Origin: Diplocloster agilis
GTDB taxonomy: Bacteria > Bacillota > Clostridia > Lachnospirales > Lachnospiraceae
NCBI RefSeq assembly: GCF_019042275.1
Contig: NZ_JAHQCW010000002.1
Coordinates: 156,588-220,587 of the forward strand
Length of the DNA: 64,000 bases
Direction of reading: 5' to 3'
The translations under genes were made by a program, and so were the position numbers. The notes below the pieces were generated by a model. It was not told where the DNA came from. It searched no databases and was given only the letters and a program-made list of their open reading frames with translations. Position 1 is the first letter of the stretch, and each line of letters opens with the position of its first letter. Shown one piece after another: positions 61,750 through 64,000 of the stretch.

Positions 61750-62751
61750 TCAGGTTGAGGACCGCACGATCAGTTCTGATTTCATAACCACCGATTGCCC
61801 CACATAGTTCGCATCGTCTTTGTCCGCGATCCTGCGCAGTAAAAGCTGAGCCGCCGTCCTGGCCAGCTCCAGTACCGGCTGGCGCACTGTGGTCAGCGAC
61901 GGGGTCACCATCTTCGCCACCATAATATCGTCGTAACCTACTAACGCCACATCCTGGGGAACCTTATAATTGTGCTCGATCAGATACCGCAGGGCACCCA
62001 TGGCCATGTAGTCATTGGCGCAAAACACCGCTGTGGGCGGTTCCTTAAGTTCCATCAGCTGCTCCATTCCCGCATATCCGCCTTCTAATTTATAATTTCC
62101 CTGTACCACATACTCAAATGGCACCTGAATCCCGTGTTCCCGCAAACACTCCTGATAGGAATCGTACCGTTCCATGGCCATGGCCGAGATCACCGGCCCC
62201 TGTATATGGGCGATCCTCGAATGCCCTTTTTGGATCAGGTGGCGTACCGCCTCGTAGGCGCCTACCCGGTTGTCTATTTTTACGGAATCCAGATTGGTGT
62301 TTCCGGCGTCCCTCTCCAACAATACCATCGGGATATCGGACTGAAGCTTCTCAATATGGGAACTGGGCATGTTCATACCGATCAGGATCACCCCGTCTAT
62401 CTGTCTTTTTTCCAGCATTTTCAGGCATTCCAGCTCCATCTGAATATTGTTATCCGAGTTGCAGATCAAAAGGTTATAACCGGAGTTCTTAAGCTCCGTC
62501 TCCACGCCCCGCATCATCTCCAGGAAAAACAGGTTACTCATATCATTTACCACCAAACCGATCACATTGGTGGACTTCTGTTTTAAACTCCGGGCGATAC
62601 TGTTGGGCTGATATTCCAGCTGCCGGATCGCCGATTCGATCCGTTCTTTCGTCTCATCTGTCATATGACCGGCATTCTGGCCGTTCAGATATCTGGATAC
62701 GGATGTTTTCGAAACATTGGCCAGTCTGGCCACATCCAGGATGGTTGTCAT
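61750..62751 (-). CDS. LacI-family regulator, nearest to the importer operon
   Basis: A 333-residue LacI-type repressor. The helix-turn-helix TILDVARLANVSKTSVSRYL with hinge QNAGHMTDETKERIESAIRQ is at the N-terminus, followed by a periplasmic-binding-like ligand domain (NVIGLVVNDMSNLFFLEMMR). The ATG at 62751 follows GGAGG by 8 bp; a longer frame is rejected. It lies 60 bp upstream of the M28 gene on the same strand, so it is probably cotranscribed with the operon it controls. Confidence 0.92.
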   Translation of the reverse strand: MTTILDVARLANVSKTSVSRYLNGQNAGHMTDETKERIESAIRQLEYQPNSIARSLKQKSTNVIGLVVNDMSNLFFLEMMRGVETELKNSGYNLLICNSDNNIQMELECLKMLEKRQIDGVILIGMNMPSSHIEKLQSDIPMVLLERDAGNTNLDSVKIDNRVGAYEAVRHLIQKGHSRIAHIQGPVISAMAMERYDSYQECLREHGIQVPFEYVVQGNYKLEGGYAGMEQLMELKEPPTAVFCANDYMAMGALRYLIEHNYKVPQDVALVGYDDIMVAKMVTPSLTTVRQPVLELARTAAQLLLRRIADKDDANYVGQSVVMKSELIVRSST

Positions 62752-62773
62752 ATACAAATCCTCCTTCATTTCT

Positions 62774-62839
62774 CATTTAGGAAACCGTTCCCCTAAATGT
62801 TTAGAAAATGGTTCCCCTCGTTTTGGGGAACTATTTTCC
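62774..62839 (-). promoter_or_regulatory. Operator cluster before the LacI gene
   Basis: Three related sites: a 26 bp dyad (62774-62799) with arms CATTTAGG and CCTAAATG enclosing GAAACCGTTC; and GAAAATGGTTCCCC (62804-62817) facing GGGGAACTATTTTC (62825-62838), an inverted pair with one mismatch around TCGTTTTG. All share GAAA-N-GTTCCCC-like cores, the expected size for LacI-family sites. The last pair could also form an mRNA hairpin. No clear -35/-10 boxes were identified. Confidence 0.65.
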
Positions 62840-62865
62840 TTCACTCTTTATGGAATCGCCTGCTT

Positions 62866-63915
62866 TTAACGTTTTTGGCAGGAATTCCGTTCAATCAGTT
62901 TCACTTCAATTTTCATTTTCAGGTTTCTTCCCTGTTCTTCCTCCATCTTATCGATCAGGCGGCCCACCGCCAGATCGGCCAGATCGCTCCACGGAACGCT
63001 CATGGTGGTCAATTCCGGCGTTACCAGATTTGCCACGACGATATTGTCAAATCCGACCACCGATACTTCGCCGGGCACATCGATTTTTAACTGCTGGAGG
63101 CATTTGATCGTTTCCACAGCCAATGTGTCGCTCTCCGTAAAGAAAGCGGTCGGCAGCTTCGCGCGTCTGCCCAGCTCTTCCATCAGGCACGTTTCGATCT
63201 CCTGTCCGTTATTATCCACCCGGATCATATAGGTCTTCTCAGGTTCGATCCCATTTTCCCGGAGCGTCGCCTCGTAACCGGCCCGCCGTTCCTTAAAATT
63301 CTCGCTGTCCACAGCGGAACAGATATAGCCGATCTTCGTATGGCCCAAACCGATCAGGTAGCGCACCGCTTCACAGGCCCCGGCAAAATTATCGAAAGAC
63401 ACACAATCCACGCTGATATCCCGAAAATAACGGTCGATGGCCACCACCGGTACCGGTACGTCGCAGATCATCTTCATTTCCTTTGAGGTGAGATCCGTAG
63501 CCAGTACGATGATGCCGCGTATCCGGTAAGTTTCAATGATTTCTTTTAACTTATCCTGAAAATCCTCCTGGATCTGGACGGATTTAAAAAACAGGTAGTG
63601 ATGATATTCATTTATGCTCTTTTCTATTTCCTTCATAATCTCGTAAAAGGATAGGGACACGTTCCAGCTGTCCTCTTCCCCGAGATTGGACACCGGGCAC
63701 AGGAGCATGATCAGTTTGGATTCCATCAGTGATCCGTCGCTTTCCATGCCGCCGGTTTTAACCAGTGCATTGGTGGTATAGCCTTCCGCTTTTACAATAT
63801 CCAGTATCTTCTTCCTGGTCTCATCGCTGATCCCGGCTTTCCCATTCAATGCAAAAGACACCGCCGTCGTAGATACCCCTGCTTTCTTCGCGATATCTTT
63901 AATTTTCAGTTTCAT
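62866..63915 (-). CDS. Second LacI-family regulator
   Basis: A 349-residue LacI-type regulator with the N-terminal helix-turn-helix KIKDIAKKAGVSTTAVSFAL, hinge GKAGISDETRKKILDIVKAE and a ligand domain (VAIDRYFRDISVDCVSFDNF). The sequence differs clearly from the neighbouring LacI protein, so it is not a recent duplicate. CAGGAGA precedes the ATG. The gap from its end at 62866 holds the operator cluster, which might serve both repressors. Bases 63916-64000 upstream show no further gene. Confidence 0.92.
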   Translation of the reverse strand: MKLKIKDIAKKAGVSTTAVSFALNGKAGISDETRKKILDIVKAEGYTTNALVKTGGMESDGSLMESKLIMLLCPVSNLGEEDSWNVSLSFYEIMKEIEKSINEYHHYLFFKSVQIQEDFQDKLKEIIETYRIRGIIVLATDLTSKEMKMICDVPVPVVAIDRYFRDISVDCVSFDNFAGACEAVRYLIGLGHTKIGYICSAVDSENFKERRAGYEATLRENGIEPEKTYMIRVDNNGQEIETCLMEELGRRAKLPTAFFTESDTLAVETIKCLQQLKIDVPGEVSVVGFDNIVVANLVTPELTTMSVPWSDLADLAVGRLIDKMEEEQGRNLKMKIEVKLIERNSCQKR

Positions 63916-64000
63916 GAAAAATCTCCTGTCTATCTGCTAATTTCTATAGTGATTCCTTTTTATAGTTCACATCGCAGGAACACAGGGCTTCGCACCCGTC

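Noticed and set aside
62804-62838. Intrinsic terminator after the second lacI gene
   Set aside because: The inverted repeat can fold, but on the minus strand it is followed by TAAACATTTAGG rather than a T tract, so an operator is the better reading.

Overview
The window looks like a chromosomal segment from an anaerobic, Gram-positive member of the Clostridia, most likely Lachnospiraceae. This is an inference from gene content: a [FeFe] hydrogenase, a Re-type citrate synthase, an mreBCD/PBP2/minCDE/rodA block, MutS with an endonuclease-type MutL, RecU, a sepF cluster, and DUF378 and DUF4321 proteins. GC content is intermediate by eye, spacing is tight, and ribosome binding sites are strong GGAGG types. 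No tRNA, rRNA, transposase, phage gene or CRISPR array was seen.

Layout. Bases 1-2793 hold a histidine operon on the minus strand (hisZ, hisG, start of hisD) behind a perfect-consensus promoter inside the recU tail. Bases 2790-10457 are minus-strand housekeeping: recU, lepB, a cytidylate-kinase-like protein, aroB-lspA-rluD, and a HlyD-like protein with yggS and sepF. Two small plus-strand genes (DUF378, DUF1349) follow. Bases 12337-33786 are a long minus-strand run: a small P-loop protein; the morphogenesis block radC-mreBCD-PBP2-minCDE-rodA-mgsA-dacA; a DUF4321 protein; two FAD enzymes, a PLP lyase-family protein and miaA, overlapping by 4 bp each; then mutL and mutS. Bases 34009-40324 are signalling and regulatory: a GGDEF/EAL protein, a double-headed GntR regulator, a membrane hydrolase and a MarR regulator. 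Bases 40439-45606 are central metabolism: Re-citrate synthase, a GntR/FCD regulator, NADP-isocitrate dehydrogenase and a [FeFe] hydrogenase.

Bases 46669-54413 form a raffinose/melibiose-type sugar locus resembling the streptococcal msm operon: a divergent AraC regulator, a binding protein, two permeases, sucrose phosphorylase and GH36 alpha-galactosidase. It has no ATPase gene of its own. Bases 54773-63915 form a second catabolic locus on the minus strand: two LacI regulators, an M28 peptidase, an RbsB/RbsA/RbsC-type ABC importer, an M20 deacylase and a class I amidotransferase-like protein. It has no sugar kinase or isomerase, so the substrate is unclear and may carry an amide bond.

The most unusual feature is a set of very large intergenic palindromes. 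All four gene-free gaps longer than 300 bp (11636-12336, 43803-44235, 45607-45954, 54414-54772) contain long inverted repeats or pieces of them. Three of these loci share modules, and one is a palindrome nested in another. Other notable points are a GGACATGTCC repeat array that extends the MiaA C-terminus, several clear operator dyads next to candidate regulators, and a structured region between sepF and aroB.
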